From Nitrospirota bacterium (GTDB lineage Bacteria > Nitrospirota > Nitrospiria > JACQBW01), in NCBI GenBank assembly GCA_016194305.1, contig JACQBW010000024.1:1-55272 (forward strand): a DNA stretch of 55,272 nt. The letters run 5' to 3'. Shown piece after piece: positions 45,230 to 53,607 of the stretch (its first letter is position 1; each line of letters opens with the position of its first letter). The notes beneath the pieces were generated by a model that saw nothing but the letters and a program-made list of their open reading frames with translations, did no database searches and was not told where the DNA came from. Made by a program: the position numbers and the translations under genes.

Positions 45230-45829
45230 CTATTTGATTCTCATAATGGTGACTTTCTTCATCACAATATCTGTAATCGGCTTGTCATTGGGTCCTTTGG
45301 GTACCATAGCCATCTTATCGATAATTTCTTGACCTTCGACAACCTGTCCAAAAATCGTATGGTGCCCGTCAAGCCACGGCGTTGGAACCTGAGTGATAAA
45401 AAACTGACTTCCATTGGTGCCCGGACCCGCATTCGCCATAGCAAGCCTCCCCGGAACATCAAACTTTAGCTTGGGAGAAAACTCATCTTCAAATTGATAC
45501 CCTGGTCCGCCGACTCCGATTCCGAGAGGATCTCCGCCCTGTGCCATGAAATTCGGGATAACGCGATGAAAGATTAAGCCATCATAAAAAGGTTTTTTGA
45601 CTTTTTGGCCTGTTTTCGGATCGGTCCATTCCTTGCTTCCTTCTACCAGACCGATAAAGTTTTGAACCGTCTTGGGGGCATCCTTTTCATAGAAAATGCA
45701 GGTAATTTTTCCAACTGTGGTATCCAGGAGAACGTAAGTTCCTGGAGCAAGTTTTTTGTCCGCCGCAAAGCTGATTTCTGAAAACACCATAAGAACGATA
45801 AAGGTAAAAGAAAAAAAACCTTTCATCAT
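45230..45829 (-). CDS. Secreted cyclophilin-type peptidyl-prolyl isomerase
   Basis: 199 residues with a signal peptide of about 22 residues (cleavage after ISFA). The cyclophilin core follows: 'FYDGLIFHRVIPNFMAQGGDP', 'GRLAMANAGPGTNGSQFFITQVPTPWLDGHHTIFGQV', with Arg of FHRVIP, Phe-Ile and Trp residues of the active site in place. It should assist folding in the periplasm. The trmI stop is 32 nt upstream. Confidence 0.94.
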   Translation of the reverse strand: MMKGFFSFTFIVLMVFSEISFAADKKLAPGTYVLLDTTVGKITCIFYEKDAPKTVQNFIGLVEGSKEWTDPKTGQKVKKPFYDGLIFHRVIPNFMAQGGDPLGIGVGGPGYQFEDEFSPKLKFDVPGRLAMANAGPGTNGSQFFITQVPTPWLDGHHTIFGQVVEGQEIIDKMAMVPKGPNDKPITDIVMKKVTIMRIK

Positions 45830-45861
45830 GAAAACTCCTTTCTGATTATAGTGATTATTTA

Positions 45862-46662
45862 TTAACGATTGACCCGGCGTGCTGTCGTTAAAAATGCCGT
45901 ATGGGCCACCATCCGGTGATCAGGCCGAACGCTCATCCCATCGACATTCCACCCCCGGACAAGAGATTCGCTGACGCTAATCTGGAAAAACCCTTTCTCT
46001 CTTCGTAAGGTCTCGACCAGTTGTACCACCTGAATGATCGTCGGAAGATACGAGAGAAAAATACCGCCTGTTCTTAATGCGTACTTTAAATGAGGAACCA
46101 CCTGCCAGGGTTCCGGGACATCCAGCACGACACGATCCAGATCGGTTTCCGTAATTTCCTTGTAGACATCCTGATTTTTAATCAGAAGATTGTACGGAGT
46201 TTGCATAAATTGTTCGATATTCAACTTTGCCCTCGTCGCAAAATCTTCCCGAACTTCATAAGAAATCAGAGTCCCGGTCGGCCCGATAGAACGGAGAATG
46301 GCCATTGCGAGTGCGCCCGATCCAATTCCGGCCTCAAGCACTTTAGCCCCAGGATAAATGTCGGCCAACATGAGTATCTGCCCGGTGTCCTTTGGATAGA
46401 TGACCTGCGCCCCTCTTGGCATATGAAGAACATATTCTCCATAGGTCGGTCTCAAAACAGTCATCTCCCTTCCGCTGGGAAATACCGCCTTTTCCCCTTC
46501 TTCTTTTCCGATCAAATCGTCATGCGATAGAAAGTCTCCGCTAAACTGAAATTTCGCCCCTTTTTTTAAGATTAGGGAATAGACCCGTTCTTTATGATCG
46601 ATCAGCTCTATCCACTCACCTTCTCTTAATGTTTTCCCACTGTTCGATTCTAGTCGTTCCAA
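45862..46662 (-). CDS. trmI: tRNA (adenine(58)-N(1))-methyltransferase
   Basis: 266 residues. It methylates A58 in the T loop. The N-terminal beta-rich part is followed by the Rossmann domain: SAM motif EAGIGSGALAMAIL (about residues 105-118), and the catalytic-region DVPEPW (about 180-185). It follows the ttuA gene with no gap (stop at 46663, start at 46662). The neighbours modify position 54, so both genes serve T-arm stability. Confidence 0.92.
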   Translation of the reverse strand: MERLESNSGKTLREGEWIELIDHKERVYSLILKKGAKFQFSGDFLSHDDLIGKEEGEKAVFPSGREMTVLRPTYGEYVLHMPRGAQVIYPKDTGQILMLADIYPGAKVLEAGIGSGALAMAILRSIGPTGTLISYEVREDFATRAKLNIEQFMQTPYNLLIKNQDVYKEITETDLDRVVLDVPEPWQVVPHLKYALRTGGIFLSYLPTIIQVVQLVETLRREKGFFQISVSESLVRGWNVDGMSVRPDHRMVAHTAFLTTARRVNR

Positions 46663-47595
46663 CTAAAGCGCCTTCTCATGTAGTGGGGCCGTATAACCGG
46701 GTAGGCGCACGATTAATTTGCAATATCCGCAAACAGATGAAACAGAAGAGGTGGGTTCTCCACAAATTGTGCAAGAGCGCATTTCCATCGACCCTGATCC
46801 GGTCGGAGCCGTTTTCCGATTTTCCAAAAATGAGAGATAAAACTGATGTTTCGTTCCAGGGGAATGGTTCTCGATTAAATTGAGTGCCTTCTTGTATATC
46901 AGCATAGGTGAACTTTGGCTCATGGGACATTCTTCAACGACGTAATCGATGCCCTTCAAAAAAGAGTAGGCTGCGACTTCATATTCAGAAAGCCGATAGA
47001 GAGGTTTGATTTTTTTTACAAATCCCCCTTCATTCCCTTCCAGGATTGGAGACTGCTTATTCAAATATTCCTGCTGCCATCTTAAAACATTTCCTAGCAG
47101 CCTTGCGGCTTCATCATCCAGGTTATGACCGGTTGCCAAAACCGTATATCCATGCTCCATCGCAAAACGATTGAAATGATACCTCTTGATTGTGCCGCAG
47201 GCAGAACAGGGGGACCTGTCAGTTGCTTCCGACAGTTCCACAATTCCCATTTGATGCGCTTCTTTCAAACGGTAGGTATAAAGCCTCTGTCCGTATTTCT
47301 CGGCGAATTTCTCGACTTTTTGCCTTGAAGATTCAGAATAGGAACCAATTCCCAGGTCGACGTGGAGTCCCGCGGTCTGATAGCCTGATTCAACCAAAAT
47401 ATGCCAGAGGGCCAGGCTGTCTTTTCCGCCTGAGACGGCAATTAGAATGCGATCTTCCAGAGTAACCATTTTGTCTTTCGTCAGTGCCCGTTTGACCTGA
47501 ACCGAAAAGGTTTCAAAGAAACAAGGCTTGCAATATTTTGCATTTGACCGGGAGATTGTTAAAACAGCTTTTTGACGACATTTTTGGCACCTCAT
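46663..47595 (-). CDS. ttuA: tRNA-5-methyluridine(54) 2-sulfurtransferase
   Basis: 310 residues. It is a PP-loop enzyme that puts sulfur on m5U54 (giving s2T), using TtuB as sulfur carrier. The N-terminal zinc site is C3/C6/C22/C25, the PP-loop SGGKDS is at 55-60, and the C-terminal zinc ribbon is C275/C278/C289/C292. The iron-sulfur Cys are C130 and C133 (SPCSAC) and C223 (EECPMSQ), numbered almost as in the Thermus enzyme. Start overlaps ttuB by 4 bp; trmI follows directly. TtcA is less likely because of the two zinc ribbons. Confidence 0.88.
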   Translation of the reverse strand: MRCQKCRQKAVLTISRSNAKYCKPCFFETFSVQVKRALTKDKMVTLEDRILIAVSGGKDSLALWHILVESGYQTAGLHVDLGIGSYSESSRQKVEKFAEKYGQRLYTYRLKEAHQMGIVELSEATDRSPCSACGTIKRYHFNRFAMEHGYTVLATGHNLDDEAARLLGNVLRWQQEYLNKQSPILEGNEGGFVKKIKPLYRLSEYEVAAYSFLKGIDYVVEECPMSQSSPMLIYKKALNLIENHSPGTKHQFYLSFLENRKTAPTGSGSMEMRSCTICGEPTSSVSSVCGYCKLIVRLPGYTAPLHEKAL

Positions 47596-47813
47596 CGGCT
47601 TCCTCCAGATATCACTGGACGAATTTCGATACTGTCAGAGTCCCCAATCTGACTATCAGGCGGCAAAAGTTCATCGCTTTCCCTTGTCCCCTCTTTTTTT
47701 AAGATAACCAGGACCGTCTCGGGTAGAATCTCCAGTTCTTTTAACAACTGAGAGACTTTCCTGGGACCACAAAACTCCAGAATCCTTGTGGGGTGATGAA
47801 AAGTGATTTTCAT
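47592..47813 (-). CDS. ttuB: Ubiquitin-like sulfur carrier (TtuB/MoaD/ThiS family)
   Basis: 73 residues, beta-grasp fold. It would carry sulfur as a C-terminal thiocarboxylate for TtuA. The protein ends ...VISGGSR: the diglycine at 70-71 is followed by Ser-Arg, so two residues would have to be trimmed before activation, unless the family uses another route. The two Gly codons GGA GGA also form the ribosome-binding site of ttuA, whose ATG lies 6 nt later. MoaD or ThiS function cannot be excluded, but the neighbour points to TtuB. Confidence 0.78.
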   Translation of the reverse strand: MKITFHHPTRILEFCGPRKVSQLLKELEILPETVLVILKKEGTRESDELLPPDSQIGDSDSIEIRPVISGGSR

Positions 47814-47935
47814 AAGTGCTGTCCGGTGAAACGTGATTTTATCTGATTCAAACTAATTATTCAACTTCCTGTTTTTCCATCACTTTCCGAGAATTGACTC
47901 CAGGACCGCGCTTTTGAGACACTGACAAACAAATC

Positions 47936-50131
47936 ATGATAAAGCAAAATGATAAGGAAACGATTGAATCTCTGACTCGCGAAATTGATCCCGATATTCG
48001 AAATCTCTTTTTTTCCCATCTTGGACCTGATTATTTTTCCCTTTACACTCCTGATGAAATCGCAAGGCACATAAAACTGACTGCCGAAGTGACCGGAGAA
48101 CACCTTGTCCGTTGTCAGATCAAGCCGATTGAAAAAAAACTCTTGAATATTGTCATCGCGGGTTACGACTATTTTTCAGAATTTTCTCTCCTCTGCGGAC
48201 TTTTGACGTCATACGGATTGGATATTGAATCCGGTCACATTTTCACTTTTGAGGAATCATCCCTAAACCAGGATTGCAAAAGAATTATCGACCACTTTCA
48301 AGTCACAGGTGCGGACAGGACTTCATTTAATCAAGAAGCCCGAATAAGGTTTAAAGCAGATCTGGACACCGTCGTCAAATACTTGGAAAACAATCAGCTC
48401 GATCGTGCAAGAGAGAAAGTGAATTTGCAGGTTGTCGAATTCTTATCTGGCATTGAGTTTCCGATGGATGGCAAGACATTTCCTACCAAAATCACATTTA
48501 ATAACAAACTTTCCGCCGAGTCGACTCTGATGGAGATTGAATCAAGAAATAGTCCGGGTTTTCTATATGCTTTTTCTAATGCGATTTCGTTGCAGAACAT
48601 CAATATTGACAAAGTCACCATTGAAAGCAGCGGTCAGACAGTTCATGACCGGATATTTTTAAGGTATGCGCAGGGGGGACAGATAAAAGGTGGAAAAACT
48701 CAAAACCAGTTAAAAATCGCAATCTTATTTACAAAGCAATTTACTTATTTTCTCGCTGCGGCACCCGATCCCGTAAAGGGCATTCAATACTTTGACCGGC
48801 TTTTGGGTAAAATCATGGAAAAAGGACTTTCTCCGTCCGCGATCACGTTTCTAAATGGCGAAAGAAATCTGGATCTTCTCGCCCGTCTTCTTGGAACAAG
48901 TGAGTACCTTTTTGAAGATTTTCTCAAAATGCATTTTGATGAACTCCTTCCTATACTTAAAAAGTATCGTGCGGAAAAACTTCGTCCGGGCAAGATTCGC
49001 CTCAAGCAGGCCCTGCGCAAAACCATTCGAGTGACCAATCGTTATGAAGGGAAAAAGGAAAGACTCAATCAGTTTAAAGACCGGGAGCTTTTCCGCATTG
49101 ACTTGGTCCATCTTTTGTCGCGTAAAAGGAATCTGGTAACCTTTTCGCGTGCTCTTTCTGATTTGGCAGAAATCGTTTTGGAATCGGCCTATAAAATTGG
49201 ATTTGACGATTTGCAACATCGGTTCGGAATGCCGAGGCTTGAGAACGGGAAGCCCTGTCCCTTTGCGATCTGCGGGTTGGGAAAGTTTGGGGGAGGGGAG
49301 ATGGGATTTGGATCTGATATCGAACTGCTTCTCGTTTATGGCGGGGATGGAGAAACGGATGGCAAAGATCCCATGACCAACCAGGAATTTTATGAAAGAT
49401 TGGGTCAATCCATTCTCAACCTGATTGAAGCAAAACGGGAAGGGATTTTTCATGTGGATCTACGTCTAAGACCTTATGGAAGTAAAGGGTCGCTGACTAA
49501 TTCACTGGATTTTCTTGAACGGTATTATCAACTGGGTGGAGACGCGGCACCCTTTGAAAGGCAAGCCCTTACAAAATTGTGCTGGGTAACGGGAAATGAA
49601 TCTCTAGGACGAAAGATTGAAAACATTCGGGACCGGTTTACCTATTCCGGCGCCCCCTGGAACCTGAAAACCGCATTGAATCTCCGTCAGCGTCAGACGA
49701 AAGAACTCGTACAACCCCGGACCGTAAATGTTAAATATAGTCCCGGAGGAGTTGTGGATCTCGAATATGCTGTGCAATATTTCCAAATACTCAAGGGCCG
49801 TACCTATCCGGTAATAAGAACCCCCACTACGTTGATCGCGATAGAACGGCTTTCCCAGGTCGGACTGATTTCCAGAAAAGAAAGAGAGGAATTGATTGAG
49901 TCATATCTTTTCCTCAGAAATCTGATCGATGCCTTAAGAGTGGTCCGGGGAAACGCGCGAGATCTCATTCTTCCTGAACGTTCATCAAATGAATTCAAGT
50001 TCCTCGCGCGGCGAATGGGATATTTCAGGCCGGATTGGGAAAATGGGGCTATCGAAATGGACAGGGATATTCGACGGAACATGAAGTGGGCACATCAATT
50101 TTATACCGGACATTTCTCGAAAAAGAGGTGA
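47936..50131 (+). CDS. Single-module GlnE-like nucleotidyltransferase with N-terminal ACT domains
   Basis: 731 residues. Two ACT-like segments come first (about 66-110 and 205-250; the second, 'SPGFLYAFSNAISLQNINIDKV', is close to the ACT domains of GlnD). After a helical region (about 300-400), a GlnE-type nucleotidyltransferase core has GLGKFGGGEMGFGSD, with Asp461-Ile-Glu463 where GlnE has Asp-x-Asp, and VDLRLRPYG with Asp508. 'GGVVDLEYAVQ' and a GlnE-like helical bundle follow. It resembles the adenylylation half of GlnE, joined to GlnD-style ligand sensors. The converse half lies on the other strand, 14 nt away tail to tail. Confidence 0.78.
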   Translation: MIKQNDKETIESLTREIDPDIRNLFFSHLGPDYFSLYTPDEIARHIKLTAEVTGEHLVRCQIKPIEKKLLNIVIAGYDYFSEFSLLCGLLTSYGLDIESGHIFTFEESSLNQDCKRIIDHFQVTGADRTSFNQEARIRFKADLDTVVKYLENNQLDRAREKVNLQVVEFLSGIEFPMDGKTFPTKITFNNKLSAESTLMEIESRNSPGFLYAFSNAISLQNINIDKVTIESSGQTVHDRIFLRYAQGGQIKGGKTQNQLKIAILFTKQFTYFLAAAPDPVKGIQYFDRLLGKIMEKGLSPSAITFLNGERNLDLLARLLGTSEYLFEDFLKMHFDELLPILKKYRAEKLRPGKIRLKQALRKTIRVTNRYEGKKERLNQFKDRELFRIDLVHLLSRKRNLVTFSRALSDLAEIVLESAYKIGFDDLQHRFGMPRLENGKPCPFAICGLGKFGGGEMGFGSDIELLLVYGGDGETDGKDPMTNQEFYERLGQSILNLIEAKREGIFHVDLRLRPYGSKGSLTNSLDFLERYYQLGGDAAPFERQALTKLCWVTGNESLGRKIENIRDRFTYSGAPWNLKTALNLRQRQTKELVQPRTVNVKYSPGGVVDLEYAVQYFQILKGRTYPVIRTPTTLIAIERLSQVGLISRKEREELIESYLFLRNLIDALRVVRGNARDLILPERSSNEFKFLARRMGYFRPDWENGAIEMDRDIRRNMKWAHQFYTGHFSKKR

Positions 50132-50145
50132 ATTCTCACTTTTGA

Positions 50146-51810
50146 TCAGCGCGGAAACTTGAGGAGTGCGGAGGACTCGGGCCCGTTAAATAGATCTTCA
50201 AAAATCCGGTGAATCCGGCCGGTATGTGTCTTGTAATCTTTCGCAAATTGCACCGTGGCCGTTTCATTCTCATTGTCACGGTAATCAAGCCTTAGAGCGG
50301 CCATTTGAAACTCTTCCTCACCCTCTGGAAGCGTGTGAGTCTGATTTTCATGGACCATTTGAAGTGAGTTTTCAACTTTTCTCAAAAAGACATAACCATC
50401 TGTTAAAGTACCAAAGCACTCCATCGGAATCACCCCAAGACCATAAAGTTTTCTCAAACCTCCCAGGGTCTGGCGGTCTCGAATTTCCGGGTATTTCTTC
50501 CCGTAAAAAATCTGTAAACACTGCACGATAAACTCCACCTCGCGGATCCCCCCGATCCCCAATTTAACATGGAGAAAGCTCTTCCCTCGGGCGGACATTT
50601 TATTATCTATTTCCTCTTTGATCTTACTGACTTCCGAGAAATGAATGGTTGAAAAAGGGGATTGGTAAATGAAACGGCTTGCCAAACGGAGGAATTTTTC
50701 TCCAAGACGCATCTCCCCGGCCACAGGCCAGGCTTTCAACAAAGCCAGTTTTTCCCAGCTCTCTCCTCTCTTTTCATAATATTTCCGGAATCTGGTGAAC
50801 GAACTCGTGATTTCTCCTGATCTTCCTTCGGGGCGAAGTCTTAGATCGACCCGATAAAGAAAACCCTTGGATGTCATGGCGTTCAATCCGGCAATCATCT
50901 CCTGCGAAAGGAGGGTAAAATAGGTTTTGTTTGGAATCATGGAGTGCGGTAATCCTTTTCGATTTCCTGAACTGACTCCCTGATCGCTTTCATAAAGAAA
51001 AATCAGATCGACATCAGAAGAAAAATTTAATTCTCCACCTCCCAGTTTTCCCACGGCCAGGACGACGAAAGCGGCTCTTTCGCCCTCCCCGCCTCGCCTT
51101 CTCACTTTCGGAACGCCGTATTGTCTTTTGACTGTCTCTTCTGAAATGCGCAAAATATTTTCAAGAACGACTTCGGCCAAAACGGACAAGGAGGAGATCG
51201 TTTCTTCCAGCGACGCTTTCTGCAGTAAATCCCGAACGCCGATACGAAGAAGCTCTTTATGTTTTAATACACAGAGCATTTCGATCTTCTTCTCTTTGCT
51301 TTTCAAGTTTCTTAATGTTTTTTTAAAATCGCCCGCAAGATTTTTTTTGGGGACATTTCCGTCAAGCGTCTGGCTTTCAGCAATCCAATAGAGATAATGC
51401 GGATAACGAATCAGAACTTCCGACATAAAGGGACTGCTCCCAAAAACTTTTGCGAGCAGCCAGACAGTATAGGGAGAGTCTTTCAGGTAGGAGAGGAGAT
51501 TGGCTTTATTCAACGCCATTCTGGTAAATCGTTCAAAATAGTTCAGGGCTTGATCCGGATCGGGCGAACGGGAAAGAGAATCCAAAAATTCGACGATGAT
51601 TTCTGACAGAAGCAGACGGGAGCGGGGGTCGTCGGCAATCAGTTGAAGGTTCATATCCCCCTTCTTGATGTCTTTAATTCCCACCGGGGATAAAATGGCC
51701 GAAACTCTCTCGTAACTGAGATCGCCCGCCAGCAGGAGCTCTTTGGGATTGGGTTTTCTTTTAGTCACATGATCATTATAATAAGACGTGACTGAAAAGG
51801 GAATCTTCAT
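50146..51810 (-). CDS. Single-module GlnE-like glutamine-synthetase adenylyltransferase/deadenylase
   Basis: 554 residues. One nucleotidyltransferase core with AVGKLGGGELNFSSD and Asp266-Val-Asp268, VDLRLRPEGRSGEI with Asp322, and 'GIGGIREVEFIVQCLQ'; helical bundles flank it. The ELNFSSDxD form is that of the N-terminal (deadenylating) half of two-module GlnE (about 950 residues). Here only one module is present. Together with the convergent 731-aa gene it could replace full GlnE. The start is ATG 51810, 89 nt from the divergent Tim44-like gene. Confidence 0.85.
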   Translation of the reverse strand: MKIPFSVTSYYNDHVTKRKPNPKELLLAGDLSYERVSAILSPVGIKDIKKGDMNLQLIADDPRSRLLLSEIIVEFLDSLSRSPDPDQALNYFERFTRMALNKANLLSYLKDSPYTVWLLAKVFGSSPFMSEVLIRYPHYLYWIAESQTLDGNVPKKNLAGDFKKTLRNLKSKEKKIEMLCVLKHKELLRIGVRDLLQKASLEETISSLSVLAEVVLENILRISEETVKRQYGVPKVRRRGGEGERAAFVVLAVGKLGGGELNFSSDVDLIFLYESDQGVSSGNRKGLPHSMIPNKTYFTLLSQEMIAGLNAMTSKGFLYRVDLRLRPEGRSGEITSSFTRFRKYYEKRGESWEKLALLKAWPVAGEMRLGEKFLRLASRFIYQSPFSTIHFSEVSKIKEEIDNKMSARGKSFLHVKLGIGGIREVEFIVQCLQIFYGKKYPEIRDRQTLGGLRKLYGLGVIPMECFGTLTDGYVFLRKVENSLQMVHENQTHTLPEGEEEFQMAALRLDYRDNENETATVQFAKDYKTHTGRIHRIFEDLFNGPESSALLKFPR

Positions 51811-51899
51811 TTGTCTCTTTATGCCCTTGAAGAGAGAAAGTATCCCTGTTACACTTGTTTTCTATTCAATAACCACTCCCTATAAGGATTATCTTAAAG

Positions 51900-52859
51900 A
51901 TGAAAAAGAAAAATGCTGTCGGCTGTCTAATTCTCATGCTCCTGTTCGGTCTTATTGTTGCTGAATCGGATTCGTTCGCCCGTGCCGGAGGGTCCAAATC
52001 ATTCGGAAGCCGTGGAAGCCGTACCGCCGCTCCTGCCGCTTCGCCTTCTCCCACCACAGGATCCTCACCCGCAGCAATGGGTCAAACGCCCGTTCAGCCC
52101 ACATCCCAGCCATCCCCCGGTTTATTCGGGGGTGGGTTTGGAAGAGGCGTGATGGGAGGCTTGATCGGCGGTATGATCGGGGGAATGCTCTTCCGGAGCC
52201 TTGGTTTTGCGGGGGATGGCTTCGGCGGAAGCGGTATCGGTCTATTTGAGGTCCTCCTCATTGTCGGAATCGGATTTGGAATCTACACCTGGATGAAAAG
52301 AAATTCGAGTCTTTCTTACTCTTCACCCGAAAGAGGAAGTTCATCGGTTGCCATTCCAGGGTCCATCTACCAAGGTTTTCCTACCGGCAGCGGAGGTGTC
52401 GCCACTTTCAAATCCGTTGGAGAAGGACTGAGGGCTATTTTGGCTATGGATCCTCAATTTAAAGTTGAAAATTTTAAGAATCTTGCAAGCGATATCTTCT
52501 TCAAAATTCAAATCGGATGGGGCAAAAGGGATATCTCCTATCTTTCAAAATTTTTGACTCCTGAAATGAATTCAATATTCGATAGGGAAATCGGTCGGTT
52601 AAAGGCAGAGTTCAAAAATAACCATATTGATAATATCTCCCTCCGTGCAGTTGAAATTGTGGAGGCCTGGCAGGAAGAGGGCTGCGACTACATTACCACA
52701 CTGATTTCAGCCAATTTGCTCGACTATACCAAGAGTGACGTTTCCGGAGAGATTGTTTCGGGGTCGGATATCGAACCGGTCTCTTTTAATGAAAACTGGA
52801 CTTATTGCCGGCCCGTAGGAACCGGCAACTGGACACTGTCAGCTATTCAGCAGGTTTAA
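51900..52859 (+). CDS. Tim44-like domain protein, membrane-anchored
   Basis: 319 residues. A signal or anchor helix (about 6-22), a long Ser/Pro/Gly-rich linker, a Gly-rich membrane segment with another helix (about 115-133), and a C-terminal Tim44/MbaM-like domain (about 170-315) with 'FKNLASDIFFKIQIGWGKRDISYLSKFLTPEM'. Bacterial members are membrane-bound with unknown roles; mitochondrial Tim44 binds Hsp70 at the import channel. It heads a plus-strand operon with the next two genes (13 nt and then an 8-nt overlap). Confidence 0.82.
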   Translation: MKKKNAVGCLILMLLFGLIVAESDSFARAGGSKSFGSRGSRTAAPAASPSPTTGSSPAAMGQTPVQPTSQPSPGLFGGGFGRGVMGGLIGGMIGGMLFRSLGFAGDGFGGSGIGLFEVLLIVGIGFGIYTWMKRNSSLSYSSPERGSSSVAIPGSIYQGFPTGSGGVATFKSVGEGLRAILAMDPQFKVENFKNLASDIFFKIQIGWGKRDISYLSKFLTPEMNSIFDREIGRLKAEFKNNHIDNISLRAVEIVEAWQEEGCDYITTLISANLLDYTKSDVSGEIVSGSDIEPVSFNENWTYCRPVGTGNWTLSAIQQV

Positions 52860-52872
52860 CAAGAGTCATTCG

Positions 52873-53607
52873 ATGAATATCGTTGAGACCTTAAATCATG
52901 GCATTCTTTTTGAAAAAAAAGTCTCCCAGCTCTTTAAACAAACCCTTTCATTTCAAAAAGAAAAATCGGCCGGACAAGCAATCTGGAAAGAAATTGTTGT
53001 TCAAAAAGAAAAACAGATCTTGCTTCTGAAAAAGGCTGTCAGTGGAAATCCGGGACAGAGTCCCAACGCATCCCGAATAAAACTCCTCCCTGCACGAGAA
53101 ATGGAAGAGGGGCTTGCCTGGATCGATCAGACGGAAGAGGAACTTAAAGTGTCCGATCCGGTTCCGGCAGCCCTCGTCAAGCTGATCCCACGGATCGCCT
53201 CTTTTGAACTTCGACTGATCTATTCTCTCCTTTTGAAAGTTTACGATCTCCATCTTTTTAAAAAAGATCCCGAGTTGATTTCTCTCTTAAACCGGCATTT
53301 TCAGTCTCTCAACTTTTATTTGAAAAAGCACCACGCCTCACCGCTCAATGCTTTGACCCATGAATATCCATTTCTGGTTATAAAGGCGGATGGAAAAAAA
53401 GGTTTTCGAGAAGACGAGCTATATCAGAATCTCATGTCGCAAAAAAAAGAGATCACACTTCGTTTAAAAAACGGGGATTCCTATTCCGGAAAGCTTGACA
53501 GCTTTGACCATTTCTCTCTCCTCTGCCGTCCGCTCATACCCACCTCCCCTCCTATCAGTACGCTTTTTTTGAAAGAATCTATTTTATCCATTCTAATCCA
53601 TGACTGA
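52873..53607 (+). CDS. Helical (ferritin-like?) protein with C-terminal Sm/Hfq-like domain
   Basis: 244 residues. Residues 1-170 are nearly all alpha helix, in two pairs (E15-centred and E47-centred, then SFELRLIYSLLLKVYD), reminiscent of rubrerythrin-type bundles but without the ExxH metal pairs. Residues 190-244 form five short strands: 'ITLRLKNGDSYSGKLDSFDHFSLL' followed by 'TLFLKESILSILI', the Sm1/Sm2 pattern of Hfq (NG...G..ESFDQF...KHAIS). Both resemblances are by eye. An RNA-binding Sm domain next to a tRNA methyltransferase gene (8-nt overlap) is suggestive. I know of no named family with this layout. Confidence 0.55.
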   Translation: MNIVETLNHGILFEKKVSQLFKQTLSFQKEKSAGQAIWKEIVVQKEKQILLLKKAVSGNPGQSPNASRIKLLPAREMEEGLAWIDQTEEELKVSDPVPAALVKLIPRIASFELRLIYSLLLKVYDLHLFKKDPELISLLNRHFQSLNFYLKKHHASPLNALTHEYPFLVIKADGKKGFREDELYQNLMSQKKEITLRLKNGDSYSGKLDSFDHFSLLCRPLIPTSPPISTLFLKESILSILIHD

